From the NCBI GenBank assembly GCA_030018745.1, contig JASEHB010000203.1:1-5306 (forward strand): 5,306 nt of DNA, given 5' to 3'. Source of the DNA: Desulfatibacillaceae bacterium (lineage in GTDB: Bacteria > Desulfobacterota > Desulfobacteria > Desulfobacterales > Desulfatibacillaceae). Position numbers and translations under genes: made by a program. Of the stretch, positions 1-5,306 are shown in pieces. The notes beneath the pieces are model-generated. The model did not search any database, was not told where the DNA came from, and saw only the letters and a program-made list of their open reading frames with translations. How positions within the stretch are numbered: the stretch's first letter is position 1; each line of letters begins with the position of its first letter.

Positions 1-62
1 AGGCAAATCCGCCCTGTACGCAAGATGGTAGAAAAGAAATAAAAGGCAAATCCGCCCTGTAC
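1..62. repeat. 19-bp direct repeat, two copies
   Basis: The 19-base word AGGCAAATCCGCCCTGTAC occurs at 1-19 and again, identically, at 44-62, a period of 43 bp. Because 43 is not a multiple of three, the copies cannot both be read in one coding frame. The flanks of the two copies differ after the 19th base. The word resembles one arm of the GGGCGGATTTGC-type palindromic repeats scattered between genes in many proteobacteria, but the second arm is not present here. The first copy touches the window edge, so the true repeat may be longer. A short open frame (1-42, ending in TAA) crosses the first copy and could be the tail of an upstream gene, but 13 codons are too few to judge. Confidence 0.75.
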
Positions 63-73
63 AAAAAGGGGAA

Positions 74-96
74 CCCTGGAGCTGCCAGGGGCTTTT
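74..96 (+). terminator. Factor-independent terminator of an upstream gene
   Basis: CCCTGG (74-79) pairs perfectly with CCAGGG (85-90) around a five-base loop AGCTG. It is followed by GC and a TTTT run (93-96), and preceded by an A-rich stretch (63-67) that could extend the pairing. This is the usual shape of an intrinsic terminator on the plus strand. It would close whatever transcript enters from the left of the window, which implies that the exporter gene at 247 has its own promoter between here and its start. Confidence 0.6.
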
Positions 97-148
97 GTTG
101 GGGAAAATCGCTGGGTGGCCCCGGCAAGGGCGGCAAACCGGAATAACG

Positions 149-166
149 GCCCATCGTTGGGCTTTT
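149..166 (+). terminator. Weak terminator-like hairpin
   Basis: GCCCA (149-153) and TGGGC (158-162) form a five-pair stem with a TCGT loop, directly followed by TTTT (163-166). The stem is short, so it may be a backup terminator behind the stronger one at 74-96. It may instead be part of the local family of GTTGGGC-containing repeats, since a related GTTGGGCT word recurs at 196-203. Confidence 0.35.
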
Positions 167-195
167 GAAAATCCTTTAAAAAATGGCAGCCCGTT

Positions 196-222
196 GTTGG
201 GCTACGCTTGCGCTATCCCAAC
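196..222. repeat. Imperfect palindrome, interspersed GTTGGG...CCCAAC type
   Basis: GTTGGG (196-201) pairs with CCCAAC (217-222). Inside, TA (203-204) pairs with TA (214-215), and CGC (205-207) pairs largely with GCG (210-212), leaving one mismatch and one bulged base. The wording, with a central TACGCTTGCGCTA-like core and a following CCTACGAACC, matches from memory a class of short palindromic elements common between genes in proteobacteria and other bacteria. It lies only 25 bp before the exporter start codon, so in the mRNA it could form a hairpin in the 5' leader. No U-run follows it, so it is not a terminator. Confidence 0.55.
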
Positions 223-234
223 CTACGAACCAAT

Positions 235-239
235 TAAGG
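235..239 (+). promoter_or_regulatory. Ribosome-binding site deciding the exporter start
   Basis: TAAGG at 235-239 lies seven bases before the ATG at 247 and only four bases before an in-frame TTG at 244. The spacing favours the ATG, so the protein is called from 247 (601 residues) rather than from the TTG (602 residues). Confidence 0.6.
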
Positions 240-246
240 TTTATTG

Positions 247-2052
247 ATGGCCATATCTTCCAGAAAATTTTTTTCCCTGCCTGAAATAAAGCCCCGGCAC
301 AGGCACATTTTTGCCCGCATCAAGGAAAACCGCTGGCGGCTGCTCCTTGCCATGCTCGGCTCTTTTATGATGGCTGTGACCAATGTTTCCATCGCCTACT
401 TTATAAAGGATGTGGTGGACGACATATTTGTGCTGCAGGACAGGCGGATGCTTGCGCTCATGCCTGTTGTGACCATAATTTTGTTTTCCGTGCGCGGGGT
501 GGGCTATTACACGCAGGAATATTTCATGCACTTTGCGGGCCAGCGCATAATAAAGAACCTGCGCGACACCCTTTATGACAAGCTCATGGATCTGCCCCTC
601 TCCTTTTTTCAGGGCGAGCGCACCGGCGCGCTGATGAGCCGCATAACCTGGGATGTGAACCTGGTGAGGGACATGGTTTCGCGGGCTGTCACAAGCTCCA
701 TGCGCGACTTTTTCTCCATCCTGGGCCTTATCGGGCTTATCTTCTATCTGGACTGGCGGCTTGCCTTTTACGCCATCGTGGTGCTGCCGCTGGCCTATTT
801 TCCCGTGGTGTTTTTCGGCAGGCTGGTGCGCAAGGTCAGCACCCGCTCCCAGGAGGCCATGGAGCAGGTGAGCGCCTTTTTGCAGGAAACATTTTCCGGC
901 AGCAAGATAGTGCGGGCCTTTGGCATGGAAGACCGCGAGAAAGAGCGCTTTTTCGCCAAGACCCAGGGCTACTTCAAGCTGGAGATAAAGGCCGCCATTG
1001 CCAAGTCTGCCAGCTCGCCCATAATGGAGTTCCTGGCAGGGCTTGGCATTGCCTTTGTCATCTGGTACGGCGGAAGCGCGGTGATTGAAGGCGCCAAAAC
1101 CCCAGGCGAGCTTATGAGCTTTCTGGCGGCTGTTCTCATGCTTTACGACCCGGTAAAGAAGCTCACCTATTTAAACAACTCCCTGCAGGAGGGCATGGCC
1201 GCCACAGACAGGATTTTTGACCTCATTGAGCGCGAAAACCCCATTAAGGAGGCTGCCAGCCCCAAAGCCCTTGAGCACAGACCCCACACAGTGGAGTTTG
1301 AAAGCGTGAGCTTTGCCTATGACAATGACACCCTTGTTTTAAAGGACATAAGCTTTGCTGTGGACCCGGGCCAGGTGATAGCCCTTGTGGGCATGAGCGG
1401 CGGCGGAAAGACCTCCCTTGTGAACCTGGTGCCCCGTTTTTTTGATGTTACAGGCGGCGCGCTCAAGATTGACGGAATTGACATCAGGGAACTCTCAATT
1501 GAAAACCTGCGCTCGCAGATTGCCATTGTCACCCAGGAGCCTATACTGTTCAACGACACGGTTGCCGCCAACATTGCCTACGGCAAGCCCGATGCAACAG
1601 ACCAGCAGGTTGTTGCCGCAGCAAAGGCGGCATACGCCCACGACTTTGTGACAAGCTTTGAAAAAGGCTATAATTCGGTTATCGGCGAGCTTGGGGGCAG
1701 AATTTCCGGCGGTGAAAAGCAAAGGCTTTGCATTGCCCGCGCGCTTTTAAAGGATGCGCCCATCCTTATTTTAGACGAGGCCACCTCCAGCCTGGACACC
1801 CAGGCAGAGCGCCTTGTGCAAAAGGCACTGGAAAACCTCATGGAAGGCCGCACCTGCTTTGTGATTGCCCATCGCCTTTCCACAGTGCGCCATGCAGACC
1901 GCATTCTTGTCATTTCCGGGGGGAGCATTGTGGAGCAGGGAACCCACGACTGCCTTATGAATAACTGCGGAGAATACTCCAGGCTCCACGCCCTGCAATT
2001 TGCCCTGGATGGAGATGAGGCTCCAGGCGGAAAAACGGAAACCGGCCCATGA
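247..2052 (+). CDS. msbA: MsbA-like lipid exporter: ABC transporter with fused membrane and ATPase domains
   Basis: This is a half-transporter that works as a homodimer in the inner membrane. The MsbA family uses ATP to flip lipid A core (or a related lipid) to the periplasmic leaflet. The 601 residues are close to the usual length of about 580. Hydrophobic segments lie near residues 31-53, 68-88, 155-190 (a pair), 260-280 and 287-303, giving the expected six helices. The ATPase domain is complete: aromatic A-loop Y358, Walker A G382-MSGGGKT-S390, Q-loop Q430, signature S487-GGEKQR-493, Walker B ending D510-E511, D-loop S514-S515-L516-D517 and switch H542. The start is the ATG at 247, chosen from the TAAGG site; a TTG lies one codon upstream. 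The stop overlaps the next gene (ATGA), so the two are probably translationally coupled. The family is certain. Lipid A as the cargo is likely but inferred, because related exporters carry other lipids, drugs or peptides and no lipid A synthesis gene is visible in the window. Confidence 0.93.
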   Translation: MAISSRKFFSLPEIKPRHRHIFARIKENRWRLLLAMLGSFMMAVTNVSIAYFIKDVVDDIFVLQDRRMLALMPVVTIILFSVRGVGYYTQEYFMHFAGQRIIKNLRDTLYDKLMDLPLSFFQGERTGALMSRITWDVNLVRDMVSRAVTSSMRDFFSILGLIGLIFYLDWRLAFYAIVVLPLAYFPVVFFGRLVRKVSTRSQEAMEQVSAFLQETFSGSKIVRAFGMEDREKERFFAKTQGYFKLEIKAAIAKSASSPIMEFLAGLGIAFVIWYGGSAVIEGAKTPGELMSFLAAVLMLYDPVKKLTYLNNSLQEGMAATDRIFDLIERENPIKEAASPKALEHRPHTVEFESVSFAYDNDTLVLKDISFAVDPGQVIALVGMSGGGKTSLVNLVPRFFDVTGGALKIDGIDIRELSIENLRSQIAIVTQEPILFNDTVAANIAYGKPDATDQQVVAAAKAAYAHDFVTSFEKGYNSVIGELGGRISGGEKQRLCIARALLKDAPILILDEATSSLDTQAERLVQKALENLMEGRTCFVIAHRLSTVRHADRILVISGGSIVEQGTHDCLMNNCGEYSRLHALQFALDGDEAPGGKTETGP

Positions 2053-2777
2053 TCTCAAAAACCTTTCTTTCAATAGTGATTCCTGCTTATAATGAGGAGA
2101 GCAGAATTGTGAGGGCGCTTGCGCCCACGCTGGACTATCTGGACAAAGCGGATTTTGCTTCAGAAATAGTTGTGGTGAGCGACGGCTCAAAGGACAAAAC
2201 CCTGGATGCAGCCCGCGCCTGCGGGAAGAATCGCAAAACCCCGGTGCGCACCCTGGAATACTTTCCCAACATGGGCAAGGGCCATGCAGTGCGCTACGGC
2301 ATGGTAAGGGCTTCCGGCGAGAGGATTTTATTCATGGACGCGGATTATGCCGTGCCCATAGAGGACATTGAAAAGGCCTTTGAAGGCATAAACAAGGGCT
2401 TTGACATTGCCATAGGCTCACGGGGGGTTGCCGGGGCCTCGGTCAACGCCTTTCAAAGCCTGCCCCGCCGCCTTTCAGCCCGCCTTTACACCTTGATCCA
2501 GAACCTTTACCTTGGCTTTAATTACCCGGACACACAGTGCGGGTTCAAAATGTTCACCTCAAAGGCGGCCCAAACCCTTTTTTCGCAGCAGAAGCTAAAC
2601 AGCGTGATTTTTGATGCGGAAATTCTGTGGCTTGCAAAAAAACAGGGCTTTTCCGTTACCCAGTTTCCGGTTACCTGGACCCATGTGGCCGATTCCCGCA
2701 TACAGTACGATTCCTTAAGAAAATCCCTGTTTGTGTTTCAGGAGCTTTTCAGAATTCGGGGCCTTCATTCAAGCTGA
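2049..2777 (+). CDS. Family 2 glycosyltransferase, dolichyl/polyprenyl-phosphate sugar transferase type
   Basis: This 242-residue GT-A fold enzyme probably moves a sugar from a nucleotide donor to a polyprenyl-phosphate or another envelope acceptor. The nucleotide-binding start is IPAYNEE at residues 11-17. SDGSKD (44-49), the NMGKG loop (74-78), the metal-binding D97-A98-D99, GSR (123-125), DTQCGFK (161-167) and FDAE (188-191) follow in the order seen in dolichyl-phosphate beta-glucosyltransferase-like members of the family. There is no C-terminal pair of membrane helices, so it is probably a peripheral protein on the cytoplasmic face. The start codon overlaps the exporter stop by 4 bp and has no strong ribosome-binding site, which points to coupling with the upstream gene. 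Its place behind an MsbA-like gene fits glycolipid or LPS assembly. The sugar and acceptor cannot be read from sequence. The enzyme class is secure; the polyprenyl-phosphate acceptor is inferred from motif resemblance. Confidence 0.9.
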   Translation: MISKTFLSIVIPAYNEESRIVRALAPTLDYLDKADFASEIVVVSDGSKDKTLDAARACGKNRKTPVRTLEYFPNMGKGHAVRYGMVRASGERILFMDADYAVPIEDIEKAFEGINKGFDIAIGSRGVAGASVNAFQSLPRRLSARLYTLIQNLYLGFNYPDTQCGFKMFTSKAAQTLFSQQKLNSVIFDAEILWLAKKQGFSVTQFPVTWTHVADSRIQYDSLRKSLFVFQELFRIRGLHSS

Positions 2778-2790
2778 CGCCAAAAGAGCC

Positions 2791-2796
2791 TTGGAG
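2791..2796 (+). promoter_or_regulatory. Ribosome-binding site for the Tat-signal protein
   Basis: TTGGAG at 2791-2796 lies eight bases before the ATG at 2805. It is the better of two candidate sites for this gene. The alternative internal ATG at 2997 is preceded by AAAGG (2987-2991) five bases upstream, so a second, shorter product starting just before the Tat motif cannot be excluded. Confidence 0.55.
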
Positions 2797-2804
2797 CCTT
2801 ACAA

Positions 2805-3950
2805 ATGAAAGAAAGCAAAAATAAGCCCGGAAGCCTTTTGAGCAATCCTCCCCAAAAAAACAGCCAGCCGGATGCTTTAGCCTCCCAAAAGCCCTTTGCC
2901 CCCCGCTTTGAAATCCGCACCCAGGATTTGGCAGGCAATGAGCAGATAAAAATCTACTCCATTGCAAAATTCGGCTCGCGCTTTGAAAAGGTCTCCATGG
3001 AGCGCCGGGGCTTTTTAAAGCTCTCCCTTTGCGCCCAGGCCGCAGCTATCGCCCTTGCAGGCCTGGGGCCTGTGGGCAAGGCCTTTGCCCAGACGGGCCA
3101 GGACTGGGAGGTTCTTACCGGCAAGCTTATTCTTGCAGATTACGGCAGCAGCGTGGCCTGCATGGAGGCAACAGGAACCGGCGAGCGGGTTTGCATGAAA
3201 ATAATTCCGGTTAAAGACAGGCACGACCGGGAGGTGCGCCAGTTTGGCCGGGAAATTCAGGTGGATGACACGGTGGTCTTTGTGCGGCCCAAAAAGGGTT
3301 TTGCCGAAAGGTTTCCGGTGGCAACAGCAGGGACTGTTACCGATATATTGCCTGACCAGATCAAAATCTGCGTGAAAAGAACCATAAGGGGCCAGGATTT
3401 CTGCCTGGGGGTTGTGGAGCCGACAGGGGCAAACCCGCTTGTGCTGCAAAATGCCCTGGCCGAGCTTTCTGTCGGCTCGCCAGCCTTTTTCTTCACGGAT
3501 TTCACCCTTGCCCCAAATGAGGATCTGCCTGTAAGCCTGCGGGTGGTATATCTTAAAAGCGGCGGGGTTATTGAGTGCCGGGAATCCTGGATAAGCGACA
3601 GTATGCTGCACTACCGGCTGGGATTTGGCACAATGGCCATAGCCCTTAACAAGGTGGACCTTGAGCGGAGCTTCCGCCATTCCGTGCAGGTGGAGGTGGA
3701 GGAGGTGGTTGCCCGCCACGCAGCGGAAATTGCCCGCCGCTCGGAGCGCCGCGCCCGCGAGGAGGCACAGAAGGCCAGAGAGGCTTTGGATGAATGGCAG
3801 AAAAGCCGTGCAGGGGAAGACCCGGCAGCAGCCCGGACAGCCCCAAAAACAAGCGGCCCGGCCAGAGAAAAGGTTTACAAAAAGGCTGACGAGGTTGACG
3901 AATGCGATGTCACCACAGAGACTTGCAGTTGCGTTCCTGTCTGTTATTAA
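2805..3950 (+). CDS. Tat-exported protein of unknown family with a Cys-rich C-terminal tail; candidate radical SAM substrate
   Basis: I do not recognise this 381-residue protein. In order: a polar N-terminal stretch of 64 residues; a clear twin-arginine signal, R67-RGFLK-72, with a hydrophobic core (73-88) and a likely cut after A93-F94-A95; a beta-rich body with scattered cysteines (C119, C130, C189, C200, C258); a segment at 247-290 (YLKSGGVIE ... GTMAIALNKVDLERSF) shaped like the small beta-barrel repeats that read 'KNG..I.G' in many periplasmic proteins; a charged Arg/Glu/Ala-rich helix, possibly coiled coil (about 294-336); a Pro/Ala-rich linker (337-355); and the tail, with C367, C374, C376 and C380 before the final Y381. 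The tail looks like the modified end of a radical SAM peptide substrate, and a SPASM-type maturase begins 35 bp downstream. The start at 2805 has the better ribosome-binding site, but M65 (2997) would place the Tat motif at a normal position. The reading frame and Tat signal are well supported; the substrate role is inference. Confidence 0.85.
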   Translation: MKESKNKPGSLLSNPPQKNSQPDALASQKPFAPRFEIRTQDLAGNEQIKIYSIAKFGSRFEKVSMERRGFLKLSLCAQAAAIALAGLGPVGKAFAQTGQDWEVLTGKLILADYGSSVACMEATGTGERVCMKIIPVKDRHDREVRQFGREIQVDDTVVFVRPKKGFAERFPVATAGTVTDILPDQIKICVKRTIRGQDFCLGVVEPTGANPLVLQNALAELSVGSPAFFFTDFTLAPNEDLPVSLRVVYLKSGGVIECRESWISDSMLHYRLGFGTMAIALNKVDLERSFRHSVQVEVEEVVARHAAEIARRSERRAREEAQKAREALDEWQKSRAGEDPAAARTAPKTSGPAREKVYKKADEVDECDVTTETCSCVPVCY

Positions 3951-3985
3951 AAGCGCCATCATGCCAAAGGCGGTTTGCCTGACCA

Positions 3986-5306
3986 ATGCCTTTTCCCCGC
4001 ATTTCAACCCCGGTCTTTGTCATACCGCTTGATGAAGGCTCGATTTTGTACTTTCCCCTGCGCAAAGGGGCCTTTTTGGGCAACAAGGCGCTGGCCCTGC
4101 TCATAAGGCGCTGGCAGCAGGCCCCCTTTGAAGCAAAAACGCCCGATGAGGCTGCTGTTGCAAGCCTTTTGGAGCGCATGGGCGTTTTTACGCCAGATAA
4201 GGACGCTGCCCCCAAAAACCCGGCAGCACCCGCCCCTCCCCATCATGCCACCCTGTTTGCCACAACGCGCTGCAACTTAAATTGCACATACTGCTATGCA
4301 GCCCCCAGGCACAAAGGCCCGGATATGGATTTGCCCCTTGCCTTTGCAGCCATTGATTTTGCCGCAAAAAACGCAAAAGCCGCAAAAAAGGGCTTCTTTT
4401 CCGTGAGCTTTCATGGAGGGGGCGAACCCACCAGCAACTGGCGGCTGATAAAGGGTGCAACCCTGTATGCGCAAAAAACCGCTGCCCGCCTCAATTTGGC
4501 CCCCCGGCTTTTCATGGCCACAAACGGCATACTTGAGCCTTCCCAATGCCGCTTTCTGGCAGAAAATTTTGAGGGCCTGTCTGTTTCCTTTGACGGCCTT
4601 GAGCAAATTCAGAACCAGCAAAGGCCCTTTAAAAACGGGAGACCCACTTATACCAGGGTGCTTGAAACCCTTGCCCGGCTTGCAGAAAAAGGAATGCCCC
4701 TTGGCATACGCATGACAGCCACCCGCTTTTCCCTGCCGCTTCTGGCCCAGAGCGCTGCCTTTGTTGCAGCAAAGGGCCTTGCAAAAAACATTATGGTTGA
4801 GCCGGTTTTTGCCCTGGGCAAAGGCGCGCAAACAGGCATGGAAACTGAATCGGAAAGCTTTGCCGCCGCCTTTTTGGAGGCATCTGCCGCAGCAGGGGCC
4901 TATGGCGCAACTTTAACCTATTCCCCGGCCCGGCTGGAAAAACTTGCCTTGAACTACTGCGGGGCAGGGGCAAAAAATTTCTGCGTCATGCCCGGCGGGC
5001 AGATTTCCGCCTGCACCGAAATTTTTGACCCCCGCATCGCTGATGCCCCTTTCTGGACAATGGGCGAAGCCTCAAAAAAAGGCCTTTTGCTTGATGATGA
5101 TCGCAGAGAAAACATCGCCCTTGCCATAGAGGCCTACAAGGAAAAATGGTGCAGCCAGTGCTTTGCCCTCTGGCACTGCGCCGGAGACTGCCCCAGGCTC
5201 GCCCTTCAATCAGGCGGCCAAAACGCACCCGCCCCAAACCCCAAACGCTGCCAGGCCACAAAAGCCATACTCGCCAGCAAAATTCTTGAAAAGATTAACG
5301 CCTCCA
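3986..5306 (+). CDS. Radical SAM/SPASM maturase (3' end outside the window)
   Basis: This is probably a cytoplasmic enzyme that modifies a peptide or protein by radical chemistry. Residues 1-72 form a small N-terminal domain (FVIPLDEGSILYFPLR, then helices ending LLERMGVF) like the front part of other peptide maturases. A Pro/Ala linker (73-88) leads into the radical SAM core: C96-NLN-C100-TY-C103 holds the 4Fe-4S cluster that cleaves S-adenosylmethionine, with G145-G146-E147 for SAM binding, T179-N180-G181, and S201-F202-D203-G204. The SPASM domain follows the pattern C325-x12-G-x4-C343, then C389-x2-C392-x5-C398-x3-C402 and C422, enough for two auxiliary clusters; C333 is extra. The core and SPASM layout resembles anaerobic sulfatase-maturating enzymes and RiPP maturases. 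A stop at 3980-3982 makes ATG 3986 the first possible ATG, although its ribosome-binding site is poor (AAAGG 15 bases away). The frame is open for 440 codons to the window edge, and the terminal Lys/Ile-rich helix suggests that the end is near. The class is certain; the substrate is inferred from the neighbour. Confidence 0.93.
   Translation, partial: MPFPRISTPVFVIPLDEGSILYFPLRKGAFLGNKALALLIRRWQQAPFEAKTPDEAAVASLLERMGVFTPDKDAAPKNPAAPAPPHHATLFATTRCNLNCTYCYAAPRHKGPDMDLPLAFAAIDFAAKNAKAAKKGFFSVSFHGGGEPTSNWRLIKGATLYAQKTAARLNLAPRLFMATNGILEPSQCRFLAENFEGLSVSFDGLEQIQNQQRPFKNGRPTYTRVLETLARLAEKGMPLGIRMTATRFSLPLLAQSAAFVAAKGLAKNIMVEPVFALGKGAQTGMETESESFAAAFLEASAAAGAYGATLTYSPARLEKLALNYCGAGAKNFCVMPGGQISACTEIFDPRIADAPFWTMGEASKKGLLLDDDRRENIALAIEAYKEKWCSQCFALWHCAGDCPRLALQSGGQNAPAPNPKRCQATKAILASKILEKINAS

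Larger units (their letters stand above)
63..246. other. Gene-free leader region before the exporter gene
   Basis: No reading frame here has recognisable protein content. Besides the two terminator-like hairpins and the palindrome listed separately, the stretch 165-190 is A/T-rich, with TTGAAA at 165-170 and TTTAAA at 175-180. These are spaced too closely to form a normal -35/-10 pair. I could not identify a convincing sigma-70 promoter or a sigma-54 motif, although the upstream terminator implies that a promoter should exist between about 97 and 235. Confidence 0.4.

Noticed and set aside
1..42. Tail of an upstream gene, 13 codons ending in TAA at 40-42
   Set aside because: It is too short to show coding character, it crosses one copy of the direct repeat, and another frame also gives a short plausible tail ending at 29-31. 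It remains possible given the terminator at 74-96.
241..531. Minus-strand frame of 96 codons opposite the exporter start
   Set aside because: It is antisense to the conserved membrane domain of the exporter, is His-rich with no domain, and has no supporting start signals.
247..2052. Exporter considered as a dedicated peptide (bacteriocin-type) exporter for a modified product
   Set aside because: There is no N-terminal C39 peptidase domain, and the overall layout fits the MsbA lipid exporter group. The candidate substrate carries its own Tat signal.
3015..4007. Long open frame of 330 codons on the minus strand opposite the Tat-signal gene
   Set aside because: It is a shadow of the plus-strand gene, whose Tat signal, frame and ribosome-binding site are convincing. 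The minus-strand product is rich in Cys, His and Gly without any recognisable domain and would start inside the downstream gene region.
3961..4032. Small plus-strand frame starting ATG at 3961 (23 residues, two Cys) between the Tat-signal gene and the maturase, considered as a small precursor peptide
   Set aside because: It has no ribosome-binding site, overlaps the start of the maturase in another frame, and is the tail of a longer shadow frame running from 3661.
4366..4390. Two slippery heptamers in the maturase frame, A AAA AAC (4366-4372) and A AAA AAG (4384-4390), considered as a programmed -1 frameshift
   Set aside because: Similar A-runs occur elsewhere (2636-2642 and near 5074), reflecting AAA use for Lys. 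No clear downstream stem-loop is visible, and a shift would truncate the enzyme before its SPASM domain.

Overview
This window looks like chromosomal DNA from a Gram-negative, probably anaerobic bacterium. The evidence is an MsbA-type lipid A exporter, which implies an LPS-type outer membrane, and a radical SAM/SPASM enzyme of the oxygen-sensitive maturase class. The mixed base composition (GCC/GGC-rich codons, Lys mostly AAA) and the gene combination fit a sulfate-reducing Desulfobacterota-type organism, but that assignment is inference.

Layout: positions 1-246 hold no gene that I can support. This stretch contains a 19-bp direct repeat, a good factor-independent terminator (74-96), a weaker terminator-like hairpin (149-166), and an imperfect palindrome of the interspersed 'GTTGGG...CCCAAC' type (196-222), followed by a ribosome-binding site. 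Four closely packed plus-strand genes come next: an MsbA-like ABC exporter (247-2052), a family 2 glycosyltransferase overlapping it by 4 bp (2049-2777), a Tat-signal protein with a Cys-rich C-terminal tail (2805-3950), and a radical SAM/SPASM protein that starts 35 bp later and runs off the end of the window (3986-5306). The gaps are -4, 27 and 35 bp and no terminator is visible between the genes, so one transcript is likely.

How they may work together: the first two genes look like ordinary envelope biogenesis (flipping lipid A core or another glycolipid, and transferring a sugar to a lipid carrier). The last two form the most interesting unit. The 381-residue protein of no recognised family ends in four cysteines within its last 15 residues, with a terminal Cys-Tyr, right beside a maturase carrying complete radical SAM and SPASM cysteine motifs. 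The model proposed here is that the radical SAM enzyme modifies the Cys-rich tail in the cytoplasm and the folded, modified protein is then exported by the Tat system. The pairing and motifs are visible in the sequence; the modification itself is inference.
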